From assembly GCA_036558645.1 (NCBI GenBank), contig DATBFG010000114.1:62001-126000 (forward strand): DNA of 64,000 bases, given 5' to 3'. Source of the stretch: DATBFG01 sp036558645. GTDB lineage: Bacteria > Acidobacteriota > Terriglobia > Terriglobales > Acidobacteriaceae. Both the position numbers and the translations under genes were made by a program. This document shows positions 1 to 7,869 of this stretch, piece after piece (within the stretch, counting starts at the first letter, position 1; every line of letters starts with the position of its first letter). A model generated the notes under the pieces. That model saw only the letters and a list, made by a program, of their open reading frames with translations, searched no databases and was not told the DNA's origin.

Positions 1-612
1 GGAATGAAGATAAGCGAGCACGCTGGATCCGCCCTTAACTCGGTCACCTACTTTTACCTGCAGGGAAGCGTTGCCGTCGAGTAAAACGTCAACCCGGGAA
101 CCAAACTTGATGAGCCCCACACGCTGTCCACGCACCAGTTGGTCTCCCACCTTGTGATTGAAAACGATGCGCCTGGCAAGAAGTCCGGCGATTTGCTTGA
201 AGATGACAATCTTGCCGTCACCCGTCACAGTCACGATGTTCTGCTCATTGCATTCGGCGCACGCCGGATTCATCGCATTCAAGTATTTTCCCTTCCGATA
301 CTGAACGTCGCGAATCACACCGGTAATCGGAGAGCGGTTTACATGCACGTTAAAGACACTCAAGAAGATGCTGATTCGGGCCCAAGGCTTGCCATCAAGG
401 TTAATCGGTTCTACCGAGGTCACTTTCCCGTCGCCCGGCGAGACGATGGCTCCTGGGATATCGGGAATCGTACGTTCGGGATCACGAAAGAACCACAGAA
501 AGAATGCGGCCAGGACTAGGCATGGGATCGCGTAGGGAGATCCGAGTGCCCAGCCGAGCAGGACGGCGACCACAATTAGGGCGGTCCCGTAATAGTATCC
601 ATCGCGCACCAT
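1..612 (-). CDS. psd: Phosphatidylserine decarboxylase, partial at left edge
   Basis: Decarboxylates phosphatidylserine to phosphatidylethanolamine at the inner membrane. Read on the minus strand, the frame opens at an ATG (612) and runs 204 codons off the window edge without a stop. The N-terminus (MVRDGYYYGTALIVV...) has two hydrophobic stretches within the first ~40 residues, followed by FFRDPERTIP, SPGDGKV and FNVHVNRSP, all typical of the short Psd proenzyme. The FGSR motif near the truncated end is the pyruvoyl-forming self-cleavage site, where the Ser becomes the prosthetic group. Probably only a few C-terminal residues are missing. A TATAAT box lies 13 nt before the ATG and no clear Shine-Dalgarno is visible. 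Confidence 0.93.
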   Translation of the reverse strand, partial: MVRDGYYYGTALIVVAVLLGWALGSPYAIPCLVLAAFFLWFFRDPERTIPDIPGAIVSPGDGKVTSVEPINLDGKPWARISIFLSVFNVHVNRSPITGVIRDVQYRKGKYLNAMNPACAECNEQNIVTVTGDGKIVIFKQIAGLLARRIVFNHKVGDQLVRGQRVGLIKFGSRVDVLLDGNASLQVKVGDRVKGGSSVLAYLHS

Positions 613-625
613 GGGGAGTAACTAG

Positions 626-631
626 ATTATA
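626..631 (-). promoter_or_regulatory. -10 box of psd
   Basis: Perfect TATAAT on the minus strand, ending 13 nt before the psd ATG. No recognisable -35 at 16-18 bp. Transcription would begin only about six bases before the start codon. Confidence 0.45.
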
Positions 632-671
632 GTGCAGCCGCCTGTTTAGCTGCCGGGCGCGCAAGTGCAAT

Positions 672-695
672 AAAAAAAGGCGCTTGCATGGCGCC
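672..695 (-). terminator. Rho-independent terminator downstream of the DUF465 gene
   Basis: On the minus strand GGCGC pairs with GCGCC across a seven-base loop and is followed immediately by seven T. It lies about 55 bases after the stop of the DUF465 gene and upstream of psd, so it separates the two transcripts. Confidence 0.6.
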
Positions 696-751
696 CAGTT
701 GGAGGCAAGAAACCCCCGAAGGGATTTCGTCCAGTTTGAGATTGGCGAGGA

Positions 752-976
752 TCAGGCTACCTGATGTTCGGTCCTGAACTGCCGCTCGATAATCTGCATT
801 TGGTCTTTCAGCCGCAGTTTCAGTTTTTTCAGCCGGACTTCCTCCAGCTTTTCGTCTTCGGTGAGAAATCTTTTTTGGGTAAGGGAATCGAGGCGTTGAG
901 AATATTGCGTGTGTTCATTGGCCAGCTTGCGAAACTCGTCGTGACTTACGAGGAGTTGGTCTCTAGGACTAAGCAT
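752..976 (-). CDS. DUF465 (YdcH-like) small coiled-coil protein
   Basis: A 74-residue protein of the DUF465/YdcH type. Almost all of it is charged amphipathic helix, with the FRKLANEHTQYSQRLDSL segment and the QKRFLTEDEKLEEVRLKKLKL segment that are typical of the family. The function of this family is not established. The start at 976 is supported by GGAGG eight to nine bases upstream. It is monocistronic, with about 165 bases separating it from rimI upstream and a terminator downstream. Confidence 0.8.
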   Translation of the reverse strand: MLSPRDQLLVSHDEFRKLANEHTQYSQRLDSLTQKRFLTEDEKLEEVRLKKLKLRLKDQMQIIERQFRTEHQVA

Positions 977-1091
977 CCATCCAACCTCCGTAACCGGGAT
1001 TATTTCGTAAACCTACCACACGACCTACCCTGCATCAATCCAAAATTCTGTAATTGGAGAAAGATGTATACGTTTTCCAATATCCCGCTAA

Positions 1092-1109
1092 TGCACAATA
1101 GAATGTGCA
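1092..1109. promoter_or_regulatory. 18-bp dyad in the rimI/DUF465 gap
   Basis: TGCACA-ATAGAA-TGTGCA, a perfect 6-bp inverted repeat with a 6-bp spacer, lies in the AT-rich intergenic stretch upstream of the DUF465 gene. It has the shape of a dimeric regulator site, but nothing identifies a regulator. Confidence 0.25.
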
Positions 1110-1141
1110 ATTTACATGAAATCTACTGAAAACAAATGGAA

Positions 1142-1615
1142 TCAACGCAAGCGCAGGCGGTAGACAATTGCGTCTTCCGCCGGATCGGAAAAATAGGCTG
1201 CCCGCCGGCCTGCTTGATCGAATCCCATGCGCTGGTAGAACGCTCGAGCGCTTGTATTCGATTCCCGTACCTCTAGCAGCACCGTTTCAGCGCGTTCGGA
1301 GCGAGCCAAGGCCAGAAAGTCGTTCAACAAGCGGGCGCCAAGACCCTGTCGACGCATTGAGGTATCGACGGCAATATTCTCAATTTCCCATTCTGATCCA
1401 ACTTGTCGCACAACAAGGAAACCATGGATTACCCGCGGTCCTTGCGCGACCAACAACGCGCGTCGTGGACCGGGTTGGAAGATGGCCTCATAGAGTTCGC
1501 GTTGCCAATGGGCCGCCGTAGGAGTTTGCTGTTCGAGTGCGATTACTGCGGAAATGTCTGCCTGCTCACCCTGCCGAATGACGATGGAGGTGGAAGCTTC
1601 CGGCATGTAGCTCAC
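1142..1615 (-). CDS. rimI: Ribosomal-protein-alanine N-acetyltransferase (RimI-like GNAT)
   Basis: A 157-residue GNAT acetyltransferase. RimI acetylates the N-terminal alanine of ribosomal protein S18, although family members can have other targets. Visible motifs are IENIAVDTSMRRQGLGARLL (strand 4 plus the Q/R-x-x-G-x-G/A acetyl-CoA loop) and ESNTSARAFYQRMGF (the helix and loop before strand 6). The start overlaps the end of tsaB by four bases, so translation is probably coupled. The tsaB-rimI pairing is common in bacteria and supports the RimI call over a generic GNAT. Confidence 0.85.
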   Translation of the reverse strand: MSYMPEASTSIVIRQGEQADISAVIALEQQTPTAAHWQRELYEAIFQPGPRRALLVAQGPRVIHGFLVVRQVGSEWEIENIAVDTSMRRQGLGARLLNDFLALARSERAETVLLEVRESNTSARAFYQRMGFDQAGRRAAYFSDPAEDAIVYRLRLR

Positions 1616-2256
1616 GGTTTGATCAAGATTTCGGCATCACTGCGACGGACGTAGTTGGCATCGAGCGTTTCGGGGGAAACCGTTTCGCCGGAAAGAATCT
1701 TTCGCCAGCCAAGCAGGGCAACTACATCACTTCTCGGGCGAATAATTTGTTCAGCTGGAAAATTCCTATCCGATAGATAGTCGAAAACTGCCTTATCAGG
1801 CGTCACGACAATGGCTCGGGGCGAGAGGTTGTCCTGAGAAGTCACCTGTTCGGCAGATACAGCCAAGCCATCTTCGTACTCACAGATATAGAATTCTTGC
1901 CGCCCCGCATACAGCGCAGATGTCACCCGGCCCGTTGTTCCATGGGCCACTGCTGCAAGCATGGAGACAGCCGCGATGGGTTTTCCGGTCACCTCGGCCA
2001 AAGCCTTAATGCCAGCCAATCCCACACGTAAGCCAGTGAACGATCCTGGGCCGGATACGACGGCAAACGCGTCGATGTTCGCCGTCGTTAATCGGTGCTT
2101 CCTAAGAAGTGTTGCAATCTGGGGAATCAGCTGTGCGGAAAATGTTCCGCCTTCGAGGGACGCTACTTCCAATACAGTGCACGTATCTCCGCCCTCGCAG
2201 CTAGCAAGGGCGATGCTGCCGTCGCTCCCGGAGGTGTCAGCAGCAAGAACGAGCAT
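1612..2256 (-). CDS. tsaB: tRNA t6A biosynthesis protein TsaB
   Basis: TsaB partners TsaD (with TsaE and TsaC) to make N6-threonylcarbamoyladenosine at position 37 of ANN-decoding tRNAs. At 214 residues it has the family's usual size. The N-terminal ASKHA-fold start (VLAADTSGSDGSIAL) and the GPGSFTGLRVGLAGIKAL signature near residues 70-90 are clear. It sits four bases after the epimerase stop and overlaps rimI, in a likely minus-strand operon of meaB, epimerase, tsaB and rimI. Confidence 0.92.
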   Translation of the reverse strand: MLVLAADTSGSDGSIALASCEGGDTCTVLEVASLEGGTFSAQLIPQIATLLRKHRLTTANIDAFAVVSGPGSFTGLRVGLAGIKALAEVTGKPIAAVSMLAAVAHGTTGRVTSALYAGRQEFYICEYEDGLAVSAEQVTSQDNLSPRAIVVTPDKAVFDYLSDRNFPAEQIIRPRSDVVALLGWRKILSGETVSPETLDANYVRRSDAEILIKP

Positions 2257-2259
2257 GGA

Positions 2260-2655
2260 TTAGTGTCCTTCTACCAACTCGAGCAGGACGCCCCCGGTGC
2301 TTGACGGATGCACAAACACGTAACGATGTCCGCCGGCACCAACCTTGATCTCATTCGAAACCAGGCGCACACCTCCTGAGCTGAGTCGCTCGACAACAGA
2401 TCCCAAGTCAGGCACACGCAAGGAAATGTGGTGGAGTCCCTCGCCTCGCTTGGCAATGAACTTGGCGATGGGTGATGTCTCAGATGTAGGTTCGAGCAGT
2501 TCGAGCCGGCTTTCCCCAACGGGAACCATCGCTAAACGCACCTGCTCAGCTTCCACTGTTTCTTCAGGAGAGATGGTGAAGCCCAATTTTTCGTAAATCG
2601 GTTTTGCGGCGGCCAGCGACTTGACAGCTATTCCAAGATGATCAATAGCGGACAT
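2260..2655 (-). CDS. mce: Methylmalonyl-CoA epimerase
   Basis: Interconverts (R)- and (S)-methylmalonyl-CoA between propionyl-CoA carboxylation and the B12-dependent mutase. It is a 131-residue vicinal-oxygen-chelate protein. IDHLGIAVKSL supplies the first metal-binding His, HHISLRVPDL the second half-site, and the C-terminal VLLELVEG the Glu ligand. A GGAGG lies close upstream of the ATG. It is directly downstream of meaB (16-base gap), whose product chaperones the mutase, so the context agrees. The mutase itself is not in this window. Confidence 0.93.
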   Translation of the reverse strand: MSAIDHLGIAVKSLAAAKPIYEKLGFTISPEETVEAEQVRLAMVPVGESRLELLEPTSETSPIAKFIAKRGEGLHHISLRVPDLGSVVERLSSGGVRLVSNEIKVGAGGHRYVFVHPSSTGGVLLELVEGH

Positions 2656-2671
2656 GATTGCCTCCTACAAA

Positions 2672-3622
2672 TCAATTATTCAAACCAGCAATGAGTTCCT
2701 CGACCAGCGAATAGGGGTCGCGCTTGTGTTCTGCAATCTCGGTGGCCAAGGTTTCCAGTCTGCCATTGCCCACCTGGGCACGCGCTTTTTCGAGAAGCGT
2801 GTCGCGCAACATCTCCACCAATCTCTCCTGCCAGTGCTCGATGCTGTGCCTTAGTGCCAAATCCTCCTTCTTGAGATAAGCCTCGTAATCAGCAATGGCG
2901 GAGGCCAATTCGGCAATCCCGACGCCCTCGCTGGCGACCGTCTTGACGATCGGCGGCGTCCATTGATCAGCGCGAGTCGAGAGCGACTGCATCACCCGAA
3001 TCTCGCGTTCCACGCGCTCGGCACCCTCGCGATCACTCTTGTTGATTACGAATATGTCGGCGATCTCCATAATCCCGGCCTTGATCGTCTGAACATCGTC
3101 TCCCATGCCAGGGACCAGAATGACGATCGTCACCTCGGCCAGGCGCACGATGTCAACTTCATCCTGTCCAACTCCGACGGTTTCAATCATCACCAAGTCT
3201 CGGCCGGAGGCGTCGAGCACAGTAGTCACGTCAGCGGTGCTGCGTGCTAAGCCCCCAAGCGAACCGCGAGTGGCCATGCTGCGGATGTACATTCCAGGAT
3301 CAGCAAAATGATCCTGCATGCGAATGCGGTCGCCAAGAATGGCGCCGCCGCTGTATGGGCTCGTGGGATCCACGGCAATAATGCCGACTGTCCGATTCTC
3401 TTCCCGGTAGTGTTTGGCCAGTTTATCTACGAGGGTACTCTTCCCTGCTCCCGGCGCACCGGTAAGACCGAGGATGCGGGCATGTCCGGTGTGAGGGAAG
3501 AGTGCTTTGAGTAAGTCTGAATATCCCGAAGTACGATCTTCAACAATGCTGATCGCGCGGGCAAGAGCTCGAGGATCGCCGTTTCGAAGTCGTTCGATCC
3601 AATCTTGAATGTCTTGTGTCAA
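2672..3622 (-). CDS. meaB: Methylmalonyl-CoA mutase-associated GTPase MeaB
   Basis: A G3E-family P-loop GTPase that protects and reloads the cobalamin cofactor of methylmalonyl-CoA mutase. It is 316 residues. Visible motifs are the P-loop GLTGAPGAGKST, the switch region VDPTSPYSGGAILGDRIRM, IETVGVGQDEVDI, and the G4-like NKSD. The start is TTG, with GGAAAG adjacent and a TACACT box just before that. It precedes the epimerase in the same direction, forming a propionate/branched-chain catabolic pair. Confidence 0.92.
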   Translation of the reverse strand: MTQDIQDWIERLRNGDPRALARAISIVEDRTSGYSDLLKALFPHTGHARILGLTGAPGAGKSTLVDKLAKHYREENRTVGIIAVDPTSPYSGGAILGDRIRMQDHFADPGMYIRSMATRGSLGGLARSTADVTTVLDASGRDLVMIETVGVGQDEVDIVRLAEVTIVILVPGMGDDVQTIKAGIMEIADIFVINKSDREGAERVEREIRVMQSLSTRADQWTPPIVKTVASEGVGIAELASAIADYEAYLKKEDLALRHSIEHWQERLVEMLRDTLLEKARAQVGNGRLETLATEIAEHKRDPYSLVEELIAGLNN

Positions 3623-3710
3623 CTTTCCAGTGTAAAGCAGGGAAGCGGACGTGTGCGAGGGACTTGATCACACGGAGGGCGTAGGGTTCGGCGGACGCCA
3701 GCTATCCTGC

Positions 3711-4853
3711 TCAGTCCTTCAGCAACTGCCTGGCAATGACCAACCGTTGAATCTCGCTCGTCCCCTCACCAATCGTGCACAACTTCACATCACGATAAAA
3801 CTTCTCAGCCGGGTAATCCTTGATGAAGCCATAGCCTCCGTGAATCTGCACACCTTCGTTCGCACAGCGGACAGCAACTTCGCTCGTGTATAGCTTCGCC
3901 ATAGAGGACTCCAGCGTCGTCTTCAACCCGGCGTCTTTCATCGAGGCCGCGCGCATCGTTAACAGGCGAGCAGCCTCGATTTCGGTTGCCATGTCGGCTA
4001 ATTTCCACTGAATGGCCTGGAACTCACTAATCGGTTTGCCAAATTGCTGGCGTTGTTTGGAGTAATGTAGGGCGGCCTCGTATGCACCCACCGACATGCC
4101 AAGTCCTAGTGCCGCAATCGAGATGCGTCCGCCATCAAGGACCCGCATGGCGTCGATAAAGCCATCGCCTTCCTTCCCCAGCAGATTGCAGGCCGGTACT
4201 TCGCAATCTTCGAAGATCAATTCCGAGGTGTCGCTGGCGCGCAATCCGAGCTTGTTTTCTTTCTTGCCAGGTCGAAATCCTTTCGTCCCTTTTTCGACGA
4301 TAAAGGCCGACAAGCCATGAGTGTGAGCCGTGCGATCCGTCACGGCAATCGCAACTATCACGTCAGCGTAGTGTCCATTGGTGATAAACGTCTTGCTGCC
4401 GTTCAGAACCCAGTTGTTGCCCTTGCGCACCGCTGTCATCCGCGCACTTCCCGCATCCGATCCCGCGGAAGGCTCCGTCAATCCCCAGGCACCGATGAAT
4501 TCACCGCTCGCAAGTTTTGGTACATACTTTTTCTTTTGCTCTTCGTTCGCAGCGATGAAAATGTGGTTCGAGCAAAGCGAAGTGTGCGCCGCTACGATAA
4601 TTCCCACCGAGCCGTCCACGCGGGAGAGTTCCTCAATTGCGGTTACATACTCGACGTAGCCCATCCCCGCTCCGCCGTATTCCTGGGGAAAGATCGTTCC
4701 CATCAATCCGAGCTTGCCCAACTCCTTCACAGTCGCAAGGGGGAATTCCCCAGCTTCATCCCATTTCATGACATGAGGCGCGATCTCGCGTTCGGCAAAC
4801 TCGCGAACGCTCTTCTTCAGGTGCAACTGCTCATCGTTCAGTTGAAAATCCAA
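3711..4853 (-). CDS. Acyl-CoA dehydrogenase
   Basis: A 380-residue FAD-dependent acyl-CoA dehydrogenase that oxidises acyl-CoA to the 2-enoyl-CoA and passes electrons to ETF. The N-terminal helical domain starts FQLNDEQLHLKKSVREFAE. The middle strand domain has WGLTEPSAGSDAGS (the ACAD FAD-binding signature). The C-terminal domain has QRQQFGKPISEFQAIQ and the YPAEKFYRDVKLCTIGEGTS stretch, with the Glu expected of the catalytic base. A TTG start with GGAGG eight bases upstream is best. Short-chain or branched-chain specificity fits the neighbouring methylmalonyl-CoA genes, but that is inference. Confidence 0.9.
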   Translation of the reverse strand: MDFQLNDEQLHLKKSVREFAEREIAPHVMKWDEAGEFPLATVKELGKLGLMGTIFPQEYGGAGMGYVEYVTAIEELSRVDGSVGIIVAAHTSLCSNHIFIAANEEQKKKYVPKLASGEFIGAWGLTEPSAGSDAGSARMTAVRKGNNWVLNGSKTFITNGHYADVIVAIAVTDRTAHTHGLSAFIVEKGTKGFRPGKKENKLGLRASDTSELIFEDCEVPACNLLGKEGDGFIDAMRVLDGGRISIAALGLGMSVGAYEAALHYSKQRQQFGKPISEFQAIQWKLADMATEIEAARLLTMRAASMKDAGLKTTLESSMAKLYTSEVAVRCANEGVQIHGGYGFIKDYPAEKFYRDVKLCTIGEGTSEIQRLVIARQLLKD

Positions 4854-4953
4854 AGTCCCTCCGGAAGATCGGCCCTGCTGGTTGCGCGGGCGTGCATTGC
4901 GGAACTGGATATTAAATCACACGGGTAGGCCAGGATTGTCTCGCGAATGTAAA

Positions 4954-5268
4954 TCAGCTGGTACTCTTGTAACGTCCAAAGAGCTTGCGAAACATCCAGA
5001 CGGGCGCAACAAACACGTGCGTGGGATTGGTCAGAAACGCTGGTTTGTTGCCCTCAATCAGATGTCCCAGCCATGCGAGCGCGAACGCGGCAGGGATAAG
5101 CAGAAGCGCAATCACCCAGTGAAACCAGACTACGATCAATGAGGAGAAGCCAACGGGAATAGCGATCATTCGTAGCGCACGATTCACGGGATGACTGTGC
5201 GCGCCGTCGTAATGGGAGTAGAGACCCACGGCAGAGAAACTATAGCGCCGCCCGCTGCAGGGCTTCAA
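4954..5268 (-). CDS. DUF962/Mpo1-like membrane protein
   Basis: A 104-residue protein with two hydrophobic helices (roughly residues 34-50 and 52-68). YSHYDGAHSHPVNR near the N-terminus and GHLIEGNKPAF after the second helix carry the His residues and the (N)KPA motif of the DUF962 family. Yeast Mpo1 of this family is an Fe(II)-dependent dioxygenase of 2-hydroxy fatty acids; the activity here is untested. Its first 29 bases overlap the 3' end of hemW, so it is probably expressed by translational coupling. Confidence 0.72.
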   Translation of the reverse strand: MKPCSGRRYSFSAVGLYSHYDGAHSHPVNRALRMIAIPVGFSSLIVVWFHWVIALLLIPAAFALAWLGHLIEGNKPAFLTNPTHVFVAPVWMFRKLFGRYKSTS

Positions 5269-6436
5269 AATTCAGAAATCTCTCGAAAACTTCGTTCGAC
5301 AGCAGACGACCTTGCCTTGTCAATTGGATTCGATTTTCGCGTTGAACCACAAGTCCGAGACTCTGCAATTCCATAAGCGTTGGGCCCAAACCCGCCACCG
5401 CATTCTCACCGAATTTCGAGCTGACTTCCGCCAGGTCGACACCGTCACAGAGACGTAGCCCTAGAAAGAACGTTTCTTCGAGGGCATTTTGGGGTGTCAC
5501 TGGCGTTCGTGCGAGCGCCTCACCGGCAACGTATTTCTCTAGGGAGTCCGGAGTGGCAAATCGCACAGCATCCAATTCGGGGTCAATCGCCTCTAGCATG
5601 GAATGCGCATCGACACCGAATCCGAGATACGGTTGTCGGGTCCAGTACTTCAGATTGTGGCGAGACCGGCTGCCCGGTCGCGCGAAATTGGAAATTTCAT
5701 ATTGAGGCAGGCCAGCCTCTTCCAATCTCTCACCTGCACTTTCATAGAGTTCCGCGGTCAGGTCCTCGTCAGGAACAAGGTGCGCGTGATAGCGAGTGCC
5801 GCCGGCGATCAATTCCCTTCCGAGACGCGAGTCCTCGTCCACTTCGAGCATGTATACGCTGACGTGCGGAACACCCGAAGCGATGACATGGTCCAGCGAT
5901 TCCCCCCAGCTCTTCGTTGTCTGATGAGGTAACCCCGCAATCAGATCGATGCTGATATCAGAAATGCCAGCCGCTCGTAGATTTTCGATATCGGCCAGAA
6001 CCGTCTCGCGCCTGTGCAGCCGCCCGATCGCTTTGGCCTCCTCGTCGATAAACGATTGCACGCCAAGGCTCACGCGATTCACACCACAGGCCTGTAAGGC
6101 ATCAAGCATGGCGGAAGTTAGTGTTCCCGGCGCACACTCCACGGTGATCTCTGCCCCGGGCGCCTTATGGAAGTTTTGGGATACCGCTGCGAAAAGCCGC
6201 TCAATTTCGCCGATTTCGAGGATAGTTGGCGTTCCCCCGCCCAAGTAGATCGAGTCGACTTCCCGTTCGAACCGGCCACCGAGCCGCTGGCAGCTGATTT
6301 GAGCTGATTCAATATCGTTGCAGACGCGATCTACATACTTCTGGAACACAGCCTTCGAGAAGACATCCGAGGCGAAATTGCAGTAGGTGCACTTTGTCTT
6401 GCAAAATGGCACCGAGATGTAAATTCCTAGCGACAC
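5240..6436 (-). CDS. hemW: Radical SAM heme chaperone HemW (HemN-like)
   Basis: A radical SAM protein long annotated as coproporphyrinogen oxidase, now known in several bacteria as a heme chaperone that inserts heme into respiratory enzymes. The cluster motif CKTKCTYC is present without the extra N-terminal Cys of true HemN. GGGTPTIL, GVQSF and DLIAGLPHQT follow in the usual order, and a HemN_C domain ends the protein. The frame is open back to 6535, but the GTG at 6436 (VSLGIYISVPF) matches family starts, gives 398 residues, and has a GATAAT box nine bases upstream. Confidence 0.9.
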   Translation of the reverse strand: MSLGIYISVPFCKTKCTYCNFASDVFSKAVFQKYVDRVCNDIESAQISCQRLGGRFEREVDSIYLGGGTPTILEIGEIERLFAAVSQNFHKAPGAEITVECAPGTLTSAMLDALQACGVNRVSLGVQSFIDEEAKAIGRLHRRETVLADIENLRAAGISDISIDLIAGLPHQTTKSWGESLDHVIASGVPHVSVYMLEVDEDSRLGRELIAGGTRYHAHLVPDEDLTAELYESAGERLEEAGLPQYEISNFARPGSRSRHNLKYWTRQPYLGFGVDAHSMLEAIDPELDAVRFATPDSLEKYVAGEALARTPVTPQNALEETFFLGLRLCDGVDLAEVSSKFGENAVAGLGPTLMELQSLGLVVQRENRIQLTRQGRLLSNEVFERFLNFEALQRAAL

Positions 6437-6547
6437 GCTACAATGATTATCCCATTTCGCCGTAACCCGGCGAATGGCAGGTGCATCTGAATCAGGGTTG
6501 GCGGATGCTTTTCTCCGCGTACGGTTGTCAGTCATTCACAAGCTCAC

Positions 6548-7804
6548 ATGACGCTTCCTCGGGTGGTGATTACCGGACTCGGTGTAGTCAGCCCCAACGC
6601 GATCGGCAAGGAAGCATTCTGCCGGGCCATCCTCGCCGGAAAATCCGGAGTGAAGCGAATCTCTCGCTTCGATCCCACTGACTTACCAGTACACATTGCC
6701 GGCGAGATTCCTGAATTCGACGAATTTGCCTGGGTCGATCCGCGCGAGCGCAAACATGTGTCCCGCGTCGTGCCCCTCGCTATCGCTGCTTCGCACGAAG
6801 CGATCCGCGACGCCGGGATCGATCCGTCGGCGATGACGATGGATCAGAAGCGTGAGATTGGGGTCATCCTGGGAACGGGTGGCGGCGCGCAGGAATTCTC
6901 CGAAGAACAATACAAGCTCTGGCACAGCGGCCACGTTAAGCAAGTCAGTATTTTCTGCATTCCCAGCGGGACGATGGGAACCCTTCCCAGCGAAGTCAGC
7001 ATGCGCTTCGGGTTTCGAGGGTACAGCCACGTCGTCACCACTGGCTGCACTTCGTCGACAGACGCGATCGGATATGCGTACCAGCATATTCAGGCAGGCG
7101 TCCAGCCTATGTTTCTGGTTGGGGGAGTGGATTCCACCATCACTCCAGGGATTGTCAAAGGCTACAGCCTGCTACACGCACTTACGACGTCTTGGAACCA
7201 GCAACCGGAGCGAGCCTCACGTCCATTCTCTGCCGACCGCAACGGCTTTGTCCTGGCCGAAGGCTCCTGGATGTTTATTCTCGAGGAATACGAACACGCG
7301 CTAGCTCGCGGAGCAAGATGCTACGCGGAAATTGCGGGCTACGCCTCAACCTGCGAAGCCTTTCACCGCGTTCGGATGAGCGAATCGCCTGAGGAGCCGG
7401 CTCGCGCCATTCGAGAGGCGATGGCAGAAGCCCGGGTTGGCCCGGAAGACATTCACTACGTCAATCTACACGGCACGTCGACTGAGATGAACGATCGTGT
7501 TGAGACACGCGCGCTGAAGATTGCGTTGGGAGATCGGGCCTATCGAATTCCAATGTCAGGATTGAAATCTCAGATTGGGCACGCCCAGGGCGCCTGCGGA
7601 TCTGCCGGTGTGGCGGCCACTCTGATTGCCATGGAACACGGCAAGGTCCCGCCCACAATCAATCTCGACATCGCGGATCCCGATTGCGACTTGGATTATG
7701 TCCCCGACGTTGGACGTACGGCACAGATCGGAAATGCGGTCTGCAATTGCGTCGGGTTTGGATCAAAGAACTCGGCGTTGGTGTTGAAGAAACATTCTTC
7801 TTAA
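6548..7804 (+). CDS. Beta-ketoacyl-ACP synthase II-like protein (first of two paralogues)
   Basis: A 418-residue thiolase-fold condensing enzyme of the FabF type, which elongates acyl-ACP with malonyl-ACP. The catalytic Cys is in VTTGCTSSTDA, the first active-site His in VNLHGTSTEMND, and Lys and the second His in LKSQIGHAQGACGSAG. FabF in fatty-acid clusters usually has DTACASS at the nucleophile, so TGCTSS marks a divergent subgroup. No acpP, fabD or fabG is adjacent. A second copy, about 60% identical by eye, lies at 49241-50491 on the other strand. It diverges from hemW. Confidence 0.85.
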   Translation: MTLPRVVITGLGVVSPNAIGKEAFCRAILAGKSGVKRISRFDPTDLPVHIAGEIPEFDEFAWVDPRERKHVSRVVPLAIAASHEAIRDAGIDPSAMTMDQKREIGVILGTGGGAQEFSEEQYKLWHSGHVKQVSIFCIPSGTMGTLPSEVSMRFGFRGYSHVVTTGCTSSTDAIGYAYQHIQAGVQPMFLVGGVDSTITPGIVKGYSLLHALTTSWNQQPERASRPFSADRNGFVLAEGSWMFILEEYEHALARGARCYAEIAGYASTCEAFHRVRMSESPEEPARAIREAMAEARVGPEDIHYVNLHGTSTEMNDRVETRALKIALGDRAYRIPMSGLKSQIGHAQGACGSAGVAATLIAMEHGKVPPTINLDIADPDCDLDYVPDVGRTAQIGNAVCNCVGFGSKNSALVLKKHSS

Positions 7805-7869
7805 TTTCAAAATGAGAACCAAGCGTTCAAACCTGGACTAAGTTGGCAGAGCCACACACATGTGATCTA

